A DNA stretch of 64,000 nucleotides from Malaya genurostris (GCF_030247185.1 NC_080571.1:104801128-104865127), one strand, 5' to 3'; positions 39,123-49,915 are shown, counted from the first letter of the stretch. Notes: generated from the letters alone by a model not told the origin. Numbers and translations are program-made.

Positions 39123-40646
39123 TTTTCATTTAAAATAAACTGACTTTTCAATTTAGCACACATTTTCGTGTCAAGATTTACAGTTCGTCATGTTTCTGAT
39201 TATCTACTAATCGATTCGTTTCAAAACATGATCACTATTTCGCACAAATACACTACTATTGAATGCTGGATGACTTCTTAATTAGTAATGTTCACTTGCC
39301 ACTTGCTTAGTTAACGATTAAAAACTTCAAAAATTACCCGACAAGTGATAAAAGTCTTCAAAAATATGAGATGAAAGATTTTCACTTAGTTCACTTGATT
39401 GCGCTTTGTTTTCATCTCATTTGGTTTCGCAAAGTTGCCAAGTTATCTCATATTGTAACAGAACAAAAATTGTTTTTCTTCTTCAAATCATCATCAAAAG
39501 TAGTCAATCTAGTAGCACTGGTTTCATTCCGCTATACGTCAACATAACGCTGTGAAGTGTGTATGTTTCATCGGCTGTGCACAACGATGCCAGATATTTT
39601 CATAGAAAATATGTATTACTTCGCATAGAAAGTCTATATCTGCTCTATCTGTTCACTAATGAAATGGTGTTAATCATAATCAATTATCTGTATAAAAGAT
39701 TCCCACTTTAACATGTGATTTGTCCGTTGATTAGTAAACTTTTACAGAATCTTTGTAATCAAATACTAATAGATACTCAGAGAGAAAAGTCTAATTTTTT
39801 ACTTCTCACTTTTTATGAACCTGTAGAAATCTGTATTAAATTTAGGAAATCTGTATAAAATCTGTACATTGATTTAAATCAGTTTGCGAACGCAAAAATC
39901 TATACAATACAGATAAATCTGTATAAATGGCATCTCTGGCTCTACATTTTGTTTTAAGAAGGGCTAATGCCTAAATAGTAACAATTCCGTCTTTGGTTTT
40001 ATTTAAAGTTCACCAAATTAACTTTGCAATAAAATTTTAAATTTAAGGCGAAAGGTAACGGAAACGACCGAAAATTTTTTAAACGTTGAAATGATTTCAA
40101 ATTGGTTCTAAAATATCGTGTGTTGTCTCATAGTTGGCATTAGGCCGTTTATAAGAAGAATTCTGACATTTTGAACGTGAGAGTGTAATAGTGGAATATT
40201 TTGTATTGATTGCTGTCGCCATTACTAATTTATAGGATGAATAAAGGACCAACGAAAGGATAGATAAAAATCCATTGAGATGAAATTAGGAGCAGAGTAG
40301 TGAACACATCATAAGAGTTTTTAGCTGTTTCATGATAATTCAAGAAATGTGAATCAATTCTCAACGTGGAGCAAGGCGAATGAAGCAATAATATGAAATA
40401 GTTATAGTGATTATAGTGGCTAAATCGGGGTTTTGAGGCAATGTTTTTACAAATGAGATGAAATAGGGAGCCCTTACCTTATATTATTGAATAAAAAAAA
40501 CTATAACCCTTTGTCATTCATATGCCAGTTGGAAAGAAAACTACGAAAGAGGTGGAGAGAGAAAGATTATTTTTGTAGCAATATGGACTTACACAAGTTA
40601 TTATATGATGCCAATATATCCTTCCAACCTCAGTTGGTTCTCATGC
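39123..40646. other. Right half of outer element plus flank
   Basis: No gene was seen. Near 39,840-39,940 is a small repeat of 'AATCTGTATAAA' words ending 'GGCATCTCTGGC', with an opposed 'GATGCCAGATATTTTC' near 39,588, hinting at a short inverted element. The right terminus of the outer element is at 40,457-40,478. Confidence 0.45.
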
Positions 40647-40651
40647 CAATG
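40647..40651. repeat. 5-bp target duplication, left (Transib-like)
   Basis: CAATG, repeated at 44347-44351. Confidence 0.82.
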
Positions 40652-41302
40652 CACAGTGGTCCAGGAAGCAAAATTAGCAGGAAACAATTGTTTATGCTTT
40701 TATTATTGGCCTCAGAGATTTGAAGTCTTCGGCACATTAGTTCCACTTAATAAACTGCGTTTTTCGGCCATAGTGGTTTGAGGATGGTCCTAAACCAAAC
40801 TATGAATTAAAAAATTATTTCAAAATCTGGATGAGATAGAACAATGCATCCTTCCACAATAACTTAGAATAATCAATTCAAGGCAACTTTGTCGAAGATA
40901 TTGGTTGTGTATCTTTAACCGTTTTTAAATTAGAACGGTTAACATATCCTTAGTTAGGGTGCTTCTTAAAAAAACAGTTTTTATTCAATAACTTTTTCAT
41001 TTGAATTTTCTCAATAGAGTGATGTTCTAAGAAATTCGGGAGCCTAAAAAGACGCAACTTTTAGTGGAAGAAGATTTGTTTTATACTACCTGGTTCAATA
41101 GTTATGTAAGATGTTAACAATAAAATACACCTTTTTTAAATAACGGTTTCTAAAAATGGCGCAATCCGAAAAAAAAATTTTGATTGCATTTGATAGCTTG
41201 TACTTTTTATATAATATGAGAAAAAATTGGAAAACAGTTATTTTTCTATCTCATTTAAATCAAAACTTTGTGCAAGTATTTTTGTACGTTATCATATAAC
41301 AT
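40652..41302. repeat. Left inverted arm of Transib-like element
   Basis: Inverted match of 43695-44346 over about 650 bp, including 'GGTTAACATATCCTTAGTTA' and 'GACGCAACTTTTAGTGGAAG'. Confidence 0.93.
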
Positions 41303-41429
41303 CTAGCTTAGTAATATACTAAGGAGTGTTAGAAAAAGGAATTGATAGTGTATTTTCATAACAAATATTTAAAATCTATTCTTTGGACATTTGTAGTACG
41401 TATAGTAAGATATACTTATTAAACTTTTT

Positions 41430-41620
41430 ATCTTTCTCATAAAGAAAGTTTTTACAATCACTGTGAAAACTGATTTCTGAACAGAGGTCCGTAAAGCCGA
41501 ATATCATATACCAATCAAAAGTGTTTGTGTTTGTCACACTTTTGCGCACGAATTTTTTTCGGAGATGGTTTAACTGATGTTAACAAACTTAGTTTTAATG
41601 GGGATCTCAGAGAAATCTCC
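41430..41620 (+). repeat. Decayed GCCTTTCTC-family fragment
   Basis: Contains 'ATCTTTCTCATAAAGAAAG', 'CAATCACTGTGAAAACTGA', 'ATATCATATACCA' and 'TTTTTTTCGGAGATGGTTTA', in family order but with many changes. It lies inside the Transib-like element. Confidence 0.65.
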
Positions 41621-42304
41621 TAATTTTCATTTCATTTATATACAATTACATGGTGAAAAGCGTCAACAAATCAATTTCCTAGTGTTTCTTATAAGTAGTA
41701 ATGTAAAGGAAGGGGATTTTCCTAAACTATTTAGTAAAATTAATTGGAACAATAAGTATATTAACAAGTATCATATTACAATATTATATGCCGCGTATTT
41801 GCTGGAAGGAAAACTTTGTTAGTATTTTTGTTTGTTTTGTTTTCCAGAGAAATGATGGGATCGGAAGTCATTAGAAGCCTTAAGAACAGATCTTCTAAGT
41901 TGACCTGTCTGTTGAATTTTATTGTATTATTTTTCCTAAATCTTCGAATGCATTTGTTTCTCGTTTCTGCTGCTTCTTCTAAGAACATTCCAATTGGAAG
42001 AATTGCATATTGTACAATAGTCACTCCATGCACGAGTAATTTGTGTACAGTTGGTGACAAAGCGTACCAACCATATATATTCTGAAAGACACCACATCGA
42101 TTTCCATTTGCTGTTAATTAGTGATAGTATAACATAAAATCTTTCCAATAAATCTTGATCCAGTCCTGTAATTTTAGCGATTATCTCTCTTCTTTCAAAA
42201 AAAACCGCCTCGTAACATTACCGCTGTTTCCTCCCCCTGGCCGAGGTTCACCGATTCGTAGACCACCTTGCTCTTGATTATTTTTCTTTGAAATGTTCCA
42301 CTTC

Positions 42305-42348
42305 AATGTTCTCCAAGCACAAACGATTTGGTTTCTCCAAGCACAAAC
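42305..42348. repeat. Short tandem duplication
   Basis: 'TTCTCCAAGCACAAACG' occurs twice, about 22 bp apart, within the Transib coding remnant, adding a local coding duplication. Confidence 0.8.
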
Positions 42349-42359
42349 GCAACTCCATA

Positions 42360-42367
42360 GTGCGAAT
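42360..42367. repeat. 8-bp target duplication, left (hAT MITE)
   Basis: GTGCGAAT, repeated at 42800-42807. Confidence 0.92.
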
Positions 42368-42799
42368 CAGGCGCGGCAACTATGGGGGGGCAAGGCACTT
42401 TTTGGTCCCCCCAAAAGATTTATTGGAGGGGCCATGCCCCCCCAATATTTTGACAACTGGAATAAATATTAGAAAATTTGCTAAAGATATCCTATGATAT
42501 AACACTTTTTTCTGTTATCCCCGTAGTTGGTCTCCGTAATCCTTCATATTTCTTTACTAAATTACTAAAATTTTATAACTAATATATTACAGTGTGAAAT
42601 GTGCTATACTTTTCCTCTTTCGAATATTGGTTATTACTGGAATAGTATGGAAAATGTTCGTGATTTTTACTTGGTTGCTTTTTATTTGCTCTAACCTCTC
42701 CGTTTCATTTATAAAAATTTTTAATATTTCGCAAAGTTCAATGGTCTGTAGTAATAATTTTTGTGCCCCCCCAATATTTCACGGAACTTACCGCCCCTG
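42368..42799. mobile_element. hAT-type MITE, 432 bp
   Basis: Starts CAGGCGCGGCAACTATGG and ends ACCGCCCCTG, an imperfect inverted pair of the hAT CAGGGGCGG type. A perfect 8-bp duplication GTGCGAAT flanks it. Poly-C/poly-G patches (GGGGGGG at about 42,384; CCCCCCCC at 42,438 and 42,767) form a sub-terminal inverted pair. It carries no coding sequence. It interrupts the Transib frame directly after 'SPLHAYIR', so it arrived later than that element. Confidence 0.92.
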
Positions 42800-42807
42800 G
42801 TGCGAAT
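42800..42807. repeat. 8-bp target duplication, right (hAT MITE)
   Basis: GTGCGAAT, identical to 42360-42367. Confidence 0.92.
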
Positions 42808-43296
42808 ATACGCATGAAGCGGAGAGAGTCCGAATTGGTACTGAATTGCCAAAACTGATGAAACTGACATGAAGACAAAACGCAAAACTAACCTGACGCA
42901 ACACTTGCTCAGTTCAAATAATCGTGCAGTTGTTTTTTTTTTTTTCAGAGTAAGGTTCATCTGAACTGTCCGGAAAACTGAACGTGTATGGGCCGCTTTA
43001 GGTTTCACACGAACATAACAAAATCACACACACTACGATGAATGAACATCATTTGACAGATAACGGTGTTATTATAAATTTAAGCATCGGTATATGTTAA
43101 ACAAAAACTTGATTCATCATGAAGTTGTGATGTGATCTTGTAAAACTTGATTCGTTTTTTTTTCACCGCAGTCAATCTCAAACGAATGAACACGCTTTAA
43201 CAATTCAGTAGTACTGTCACGTGTTTTTCTCGCGCAAAGCGGAACTTTTAACGACTTTTTCGTAGTTGAGCCCATGGTATGAAAGCAGGGTTGATA

Positions 43297-43613
43297 ACCT
43301 TGTTAAAATTTACTTTTCTTTACGTTTCGTCTTAGACTCGTCAGTGCAGAGCAGTTCAAATTGAACTGCTATTTGCAAAACACTTATTAATCGGCATCGT
43401 TGCTGACGTGCCGAACGGAAACGTGATTTTTTGCTAATACTGGCCGATTCAGGTATGATCATTCGGTGCCAATTAATAAGTGTTTTGCAAATAGCATTAA
43501 CTTTACGCCTGCTTAACGGTTTAAGTTGAACTGTTTAAGTTTGCATTAAGCAGTTCAATTTGAACTGTTCTGCACTGACGAGTTTAAGACGAAACGTAAG
43601 GAAAAGTTAAAAC
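43297..43613. mobile_element. Foldback MITE with 51-bp inverted ends
   Basis: Arms 43320-43370 and 43549-43599 are inverted with two mismatches in 51 bp ('TTACGTTTCGTCTTAGACTC' at the left edge). The arms' inner part is itself a palindrome (AGCAGTTCAA/TTGAACTGCT). A nested second inverted pair, 43367-43391 with 43472-43496, is a perfect 25 bp. A degraded relative lies at 49,319-49,490. It sits inside the Transib-like element. Confidence 0.9.
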
Positions 43614-43694
43614 GGTTATGTGCCCTAAGCACAAACTAAGGTTAACCCCTAAATGACTTGTTAAAATTGTTCAAATAAAATATTCTTCACTATC

Positions 43695-44346
43695 ATGCTA
43701 TATGATAACGTACAAAAATACTTGCATGAAATTTCGATTTAAATGAGATAGAAAAATAACTGTTTTCCAATTTTTTCTCTTATTATATAAAAAAGTACAA
43801 GCTATCAAATGCAATCAAAATTTTTTTTTCGGATTGCGCCATTTTTAGAAACTGTTATTTAAAAAAGGCGTATTTTATTGTTAAAATCTTACATAACTAT
43901 TGAACCAGGTAGTATAAAACAAATCTTCTTCCACTAAAAGTTGCGTCTTTTTAGGCTCCTGAATTTCTTAGAACATCACTCTATTGAGAAAATTCAAATG
44001 AAAAAGTTATTGAATAAAAACTGTTTTTTTAAGAAGCACCCTAACTAAGGATATGTTAACCGTTCTAATTTAAAAACGGTTAAAGATATACAACCAATAT
44101 CTTCGACAAAGTTGCCTTAAATTGATTATTCTAAGTTATTGTGGAAGGATGCATTGTTCTATCTCATCCAGATTTTGAAATAATTTTTTAATTCATAGTT
44201 TGTTGTAGGACCACCCTAAAACCACTATGGCCGAAACACGCAGTTTATTAAGTGGAACAAATGTGCTGAAGACTTCAAATCTCTGAGGCCAATAATAAAA
44301 GCGTAAACAATTGTTTCCTGCTAATTTTGCTTCCTCGACCACTGTG
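43695..44346. repeat. Right inverted arm of Transib-like element
   Basis: Inverted match of 40652-41302; ends CCACTGTG. Confidence 0.93.
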
Positions 44347-44351
44347 CAATG
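44347..44351. repeat. 5-bp target duplication, right (Transib-like)
   Basis: CAATG, matching 40647-40651. Confidence 0.82.
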
Positions 44352-47300
44352 TTGGCAACTCAAAACTTCCCGGTTCGGAACCAATTTCATCTTACTTCGC
44401 GAAATCTTTTTTTAGATTTGCGCGGTAAAGCCTTTCCCCCCAAAAAATTGATAATAACAGCTGAAAAGTCGTACCAAATTTGTAATAAATTAAGATATAA
44501 TATTGATATTTACATATCAAGGTTTGTAACAATTTTGTTATCACCTAGGTTAAATTGAGTTATAATTTTTGTTATTTTAACTATTAACGAGGTCAAGATT
44601 ATGACAAATTTGGATAGAAAAAACCGAAACAACCCCAGATACAACTTTGTTCTTCCTTGTTGATCGGGTAGCTAAACAAAGCTACACTATACTTCTACAC
44701 ATGCACACTCATGATATATTCACATGATTATTTCCCTTTCTGTATCGATCACACAAGTTTCAACCTTTCGCTAATTTGCTTTCCGAACTAAAAAGTTACA
44801 TGCGTGTGAGAAAATGATATCTATCGAGTACTCCAAACATCTATCTATGTACACTTCTTCTTCGAACAGATACATCGTAAACCAAGTAGTTTTTCTTCGT
44901 ATACTTATCATGATTCAGAGCAAGCAAAAAAAATATTTGCGTATTTTATGATTCATGGGAAATCCCTTCTTAGCCGAAGCATTATTACGGTAGCGGGCGC
45001 CAATTTTCGTAATGGTCAGCACAAACCCGATGATTTCGTTTTATGTACGTACCTGTTGTGAGTTCGCGTTCCCACACACAACCGCCGTTGCTAAAGCCCG
45101 GGGGTAATAAAGTCCAGCTCATTTCACCATTTCAACGGTTCCGTTCGTCCTTGCGTTCGTTGCGTGCTAATCCTTCAAACATACGTATTATTTCTTGGCA
45201 GTTATCCTCTAGTCCACAGTCGGAGGTTGAAATGCAACAGGAATCGCTTTTATTACACTCGCAAGGAAGGGAAACTGCCTATCGCTCAACGCGTTTACTT
45301 GTACGATATTGACGATCACCGATGGCTGTCGGCGGCGTTGCATTTAATTTCGATGAAAACATATACTTCAATCGCTTTACGAAAAGACTTGGTGGTAGCG
45401 ATTCTGTTCTTCATTTTTCGCTCTGGGGATTTGAGCGATTCGAGAGAACCGGACCACGTTTGTACCGGCAGAGGGCAAACACACGCAATACATATCATTT
45501 TGTGTTGCTCTCTGGGCTACCTGTATTACACATTCGGGAAACCGTTCCCCTGCTTCCCTTTTCTTCTGGTGCGAACGGCAACCGTTCTACGGCTACCTGC
45601 TAATAAGCGGTTCAAGGAGTGGGAACACAGATTACGAAGTTGCGTACATATTGAGAATTTTCGTTTCTGCTTGGATGATCCAGATATTTACGCCTGTGCA
45701 GCGATCATCTTTTATGTTTTCGTTGAAATCGTAGCTTTAATCAAGGTTTTATGAAACCGCCTTCAGGAAAATTAATTCTTACTATAAGTACGGCTAAATG
45801 ATTTTCGTGGCTAATTCCTAATTCCATAATTCAGGAAATTCGTGCAGTTATATGCTAGATGGACTAATTCAAGTATTTATAAACGGAACCTACTTGTTTT
45901 AAATTTCACTATCAATGTAACATCAACAAAAAAAAGACATTCTTTCGATGAAATCCTTTCAAAAGAAAACACATTTGTCGCATGGAGAACCAATATTGCA
46001 ATATTTGCAATATTGCAAAATTTGATTCTTGCCTTGGCTGTTTCAACTGAAAAGTTATTGATTCAACATTGATTGCGTTTCTGTTGGTTTTTCCTTAGCT
46101 GATAGTTAAAAAAATGCAGCTTTCACATGCTGTCAATTCATGAACATTTACAAAAAATTCAAGATAGCATTATGACGCTCAAAAGCTCAAAACAATGGAC
46201 TCGAAATAATTTCGTTTCGTCGCACACTTACCCCCCCCCCCACCCCCCCTCCATCCTCCAAATATGACCCCCCAACTATTTGTTCATTTCTAAACAAGGA
46301 AGTCATCGTCTACATTAGTTGTTTTAATCCGGTTGTTTATTGATTCGACTAACGTGTGTCTAAAAATCGAAACAAAAATTTATCGTTAGGCACGTTAGTA
46401 AGGACATTGCACTTCAGTGCAAATCTAATAAGTATTCTGCGAACAACAGAAACGAATTCTGAAAAACAACTAATATTCTAGTCGTATTACGATCTCGGGT
46501 GATTCCGTGAGGCCTCGAATTCAATGCGAATAAAAATAATTCCAACCCGAATCGAGCCTCTGGCACGGGAAAAAAAGTGTACGTTTCTGCTAATTAAATT
46601 AATAAGTTCATTTTTCCCACCACGTACAAATCCGTCAACTGAATGGTAATACATGCAAAAGGATCCGATCGTCATCGAACCTCCCACCATCGCAGTATGA
46701 CTGACACAACAATTGAAGGTTGAAGGGATCGTATTCACAGCATCTCAATCACATTTCCGCACAAACAGCTGAAAGGGAACCATTTAAACGACATCGCAGC
46801 TCACACGCCTTAATCCACCCGCCGTACCTCCGGGGCTCTCCGAAAGCTCGGCATCATCGAATAATGTGCCAGTCAGTGGTGGTCTCCGGCGGTCGCGTCA
46901 GGGTTGATCCGGAACTTACATGTGCCTCGTGGGGACTTCGATCGTGGGGCCACAATGCGACGATCAAAGCGTTATCAGTTCGGATGCATCTCTCGCGCTC
47001 CGATATGCGGAGGTGTGTACTGGTTGTGTTATGTTTTTCTCAGCGCTCAATAATGTCTTCAAGTGGAACATAAGCATCTCAACAATGATCGCGCGCAAGT
47101 CAAGTTTTGCGCCAGATGAAGGGCGCGCACCACCGATCGACCGTACAATAAATGAAGTGTTGTTGTGCTGCCTCCGCAAATTATTAGGATATCGAGGGCA
47201 CAGGATGAGGAGAACGGAGCACTGGGCGACGTAGCAAACGGTACGAGGATTGTTGTTTTTCCGCTTAATTCAAGAACAATTGCTGCCCTTCTCCAGTGAA

Positions 47301-47529
47301 TCGCTTCCCAATAATGAATGGCAGGATGACTCGGAACACGTTCCTCGCGATGGGTTGGGTTGGGTTCGTTGTGTAACCGCACCTGCATCGATCCTCGGTG
47401 GAAAGATTTAGCAACCTAGTACTTGTTGGGATATAGCTCTACTAAGCTATTAGCAATATGTTGTACAGATCTGATCGATCAATTTATCAATAAATATAAC
47501 CTTATGCATTCAAGCGATTGGTAAAATCA
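44352..47529. other. Unique-looking stretch, no confirmed gene
   Basis: 44,640-45,760 and 46,480-47,400 are GC-richer than the surroundings and lack repeat words, so they may be conserved non-coding or intronic DNA. A C-tract (46,230-46,249) could form a G-rich quadruplex on the minus strand. No RNA gene or promoter was recognised. Confidence 0.4.
45164..45754 (+). CDS. 196-codon open frame, unrecognised, doubtful
   Basis: The longest non-repetitive open frame of the window. It would encode a Cys/Tyr/Leu-rich protein with hydrophobic stretches around residues 1-18, 110-150 and 180-196. I recognise no domain or motif. No TATA, intron boundary or poly(A) signal pairs with it convincingly, and overlapping frames in the other two registers (45,043-45,312 and 45,322-45,603) are also open, which suggests locally low stop density rather than selection. 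Reported because of length only. Confidence 0.12.
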   Translation: MLILQTYVLFLGSYPLVHSRRLKCNRNRFYYTRKEGKLPIAQRVYLYDIDDHRWLSAALHLISMKTYTSIALRKDLVVAILFFIFRSGDLSDSREPDHVCTGRGQTHAIHIILCCSLGYLYYTFGKPFPCFPFLLVRTATVLRLPANKRFKEWEHRLRSCVHIENFRFCLDDPDIYACAAIIFYVFVEIVALIKVL

Positions 47530-49265
47530 AAAGGTTGAAATAGGAAATTCAAAAGTTGAGGCACATTTGAAAGCCATTATTAGGTTCTGAATCAAGTTCG
47601 AAGATCAATTGGCTGTCGCTTCTGGTTCCGGAATTATAATTTTATAGGTGTTGTAACCGAAAAACCGCATTGTTTTCTCTCCGTTTGATTTTCTCAGAGA
47701 TGGCTACATCGATTTTCATAAACTTAGGCTAATTTGAATGACAGTAGCAGTAAATCAAGTTTGAAGATCAATTGGCTATCATTTTTAGTCTCAGTGTCTA
47801 TATGACGTAACCGACAAAACGCAATTTTTCCCTTCGCTCAATTTTCCCGGAAATAGCTGAACCGATTTCAACTATCCTAGGCTCGTTTGAAAGCTACTAT
47901 TCGATTATTGATCAACTTCGAAGATCAAATTGCAGATACTACAATCGCGTTTATTTTTCTATCCGCATATTTGTTCAGAAAGTGACTAACGATCAGATTG
48001 AAATGTACTACTTTTCCCGATCAGATGGGAATAACAGAATTATAACAATTGGAGTAATTTATTTCAGAAATATTTTGTAACAAATTTTGAAATTTTTTCT
48101 GGCTGGTAAGCTGTTAAAATAACAAAAACCATAACAAAAAAGACTCTAGCGGGAACAAAATCGTAACAGATTTTGAAACGTTCGTATCACAATTATTATT
48201 GAATTTGATATAACTATAGAAGTCCGAAAGCAGGAATTTATAACAATAGTTGTAATAAATTAGATAGCAAATTTAACACAGAAAAACTATATCACAGCCA
48301 ACTGTTAGCATCGTTTCAAGCCAAAAGTTTTGAATGATTTTTTTATTATATGAATAAATTATTCAGTGATCTGATTTCTTCTTTTAGTTTTTGAAATTCT
48401 GATTTCTTTTTTAGTTTCTGAAATTCTGAATTATAAGTGACATCCGTTTGAACTTAAAACCTGTTTAATAAACCAATAGTAATTTCCAAACGAGCCTAAC
48501 TTTGTTGAAATCGGTTCAGCCATCACGATCAAAATGAGCGGAGAGAAAAGTGCGTTTAGTTGGTTACGTCACTTATACCATCTTATCTTCGGAACCAAAA
48601 CTTACAGCCATTTGAGCTTCGAACTTGATCGATAGCTCTATAGTAGCTTTAAAACAAGTCTTACTACCATTCTAGAGAGAGAGAGATAGATAGAGAGAGA
48701 GAGAACAACAACAGAGAGAGAGAGAGCTAACAACGAACTTTTGAAAAAAGAATTTATCGTTCAATTTTCTCGGATTTGATGCTTAAGCTCGTTTGAAAGC
48801 GACTATTTGACCATTGATCAAGTACAAAGATCATACGGTCGCCATGTCTGGGTCCGGAGACATAATGGTATAAATGACGTAAACGGCAAAACGCGTTGTT
48901 TTTCTACCGCTCAATTTTCTCAAAGATGGCTAGGCTCGTTTGCAAACTACTATTGAATTTTAGATGAAGTTCGAAAATCAAATGGCTGTCACTTCCGGTT
49001 CTGAAGATTTTTAATATAAGTGACGTAACCGATTAAATACACATTTTTCGGCTAAATTTTCTCGAAGATGACTCAATGAATCTCGATAAAGTTATTTGAA
49101 AGCTAACAATGTTTATCAATTTTGGAAGGCTTATAGCCGGCTCGAGAAATGTAATGTTCTTTGTGACGTTACCGACAAATCACAGTGTTCTTCAATGCAA
49201 CAACATTTCTTGAAGATTAGAGATTTCGAAAGACTTAGACTCGTTTGAAAACTACTATTAGGTTG
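47530..49265 (+). repeat. Ancient diverged repeat array related to the satellite
   Basis: At least five degenerate units of about 170-200 bp (about 47,570; 47,745; 48,755; 48,925; 49,060) plus one inverted unit (48,440-48,680). Each has the order 'GATCAAxTGGCTxTC', 'TTCCGGTTC', 'GTGACGTAACCGA', 'TTTTCTCxxAGATGGCT', 'CGATTT', 'GGCTCGTTTGAAAGCTACTA'. The middle part parallels the satellite's 'TTTCTCAGCGATGG...CCGATTTCCACAAACTTAG...CAAATGAAAGG', suggesting remote common origin. An AG-rich tract (48,673-48,727) interrupts it. Confidence 0.6.
48673..48727. repeat. (AG)n-rich simple repeat
   Basis: GAGA runs with GATAGATA and AACAACAAC interruptions. Confidence 0.9.
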
Positions 49266-49514
49266 TTTGATAAGCTGATTTGATCACTCGCAGTGAGCCA
49301 AGAGAGAATCTTGCAACTGTTTACGTTTCGCCCTCAGCTCATCAGTGCGTCAGCAGTTTGTGTTGAACTGCTAACGCCACCTACCGAATCACCATAAGCC
49401 GTAGAGCAGATCCAAAGTTAATGCTATTTGCATATACACTTATTACACCGAAGTGTTATATCTTTACTAACGTGCCGAAAGAAACGAAACTACAGGGTCC
49501 GCCATGTAACTTTT
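49266..49514. repeat. Degraded copy of the foldback MITE family
   Basis: 'TTTACGTTTCG' at 49,320, 'CTCATCAGTGCG' at 49,338 and 'GCTATTTGCATATACACTTATTA' (partial) at 49,424 correspond in order to the left arm and centre of 43297-43613. The right arm is largely missing. Confidence 0.5.
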
Positions 49515-49864
49515 TGTCGTGAATACGACTTACTTTACTATGGGGCGCCTTTTCAAAATTTAAATTGATAAGTTTTTGACCGTGAATATCTCCTGTTGTA
49601 TCTAATGAATCAACATAATTCTTGCGACATGCCATAGGAAATATGATCACAATTCTATGATAAAATTTTCAGTTGTGTGACATAATCTCAAATAGGTCAA
49701 AATTAAACTTTTCACAAATGCTTAATGATCAATAAAAGGATTTATATAATCTAACTACCAATAGAATCGAAAATTTTCAACTTGAACGTGTATTGCAACA
49801 ACATTGAAGTTTTTCAATAGTACACTATTGAAAAACTTGTTTAATTTAACCCATGACAGCACCA

Positions 49865-49915
49865 GCCAATCAGAACGCGAGATATCTGCATCTATACAAG
49901 AGCATCCATATAAGA
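49865..49915 (+). promoter_or_regulatory. CCAAT and TATA-like motifs upstream of H2B-like start
   Basis: 'GCCAATCAGAACGCG' at 49,864-49,878 resembles the CCAAT element common in insect histone promoters. 'CTATACAAG' (about 49,892) and 'CATATAAGAG' (about 49,906) are TATA-like. They lie about 250 bp from the ATG, farther than usual, and the interval contains a segment ('CGAAACAAGACACACGAG', 49,960) that is repeated after the fragment at about 50,296. Confidence 0.4.

Larger units (their letters stand above)
28369..40478. mobile_element. Outer terminal-inverted-repeat element enclosing the satellite
   Basis: The left terminus reads 'GGGTAACGGCTCCCTATTTC'. The right terminus (40457-40478), read inverted, is 'GGTAAGGGCTCCCTATTTC'. 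The direct octamer TTATATTA flanks both. The simplest reading is a non-autonomous element of about 1.5 kb (28369-28550 plus 39123-40478) into which a GCCTTTCTC-family copy inserted and later expanded. An 8-bp AT-rich duplication alone is weak evidence, but its exact position at the termini strengthens it. Confidence 0.6.
41776..42900 (-). pseudogene. Transib transposase C-terminal remnant (RAG1-related)
   Basis: On the minus strand, reading from 42,845: 'FGLSPLHAYIR', then the hAT insert, then a degenerate stretch, then 'LRIGEPRPGGGNSGNVTRRF' near 42,230, 'ERFYVILSLINSKW' near 42,130, 'SPTVHKLLVHG' near 42,050 and 'EEAAETRNKCIRRFRKNN' near 41,970, ending 'FLPANTRHIIL' at 41,776. The GNxxRRFF and E-(x)n-NKxxRRFR blocks match motifs I recall from Transib transposases and the RAG1 core (GNFARKL; ESGNKLFRRFRK). 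The glutamate before the NK block is the presumed third catalytic acid. At least two frame changes, the MITE and a missing N-terminal two-thirds make it inactive. Confidence 0.78.
40652..44346 (-). mobile_element. Transib-like DNA transposon with ~650-bp inverted arms
   Basis: The element begins CACAGTGGTC and ends with the inverted copy, flanked by the 5-bp direct repeat CAATG. CACWRTG-type termini with a 5-bp duplication are the Transib signature and resemble the RAG recombination heptamer CACAGTG. Arms 40652-41302 and 43695-44346 are inverted copies with only scattered differences, far longer than usual for the family. The interior holds a degenerate minus-strand transposase (41.78-42.9 kb), a hAT MITE (42368-42799), a foldback MITE (about 43,297-43,613) and a decayed GCCTTTCTC fragment (41,430-41,620). 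No intact transposase remains. Confidence 0.85.
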
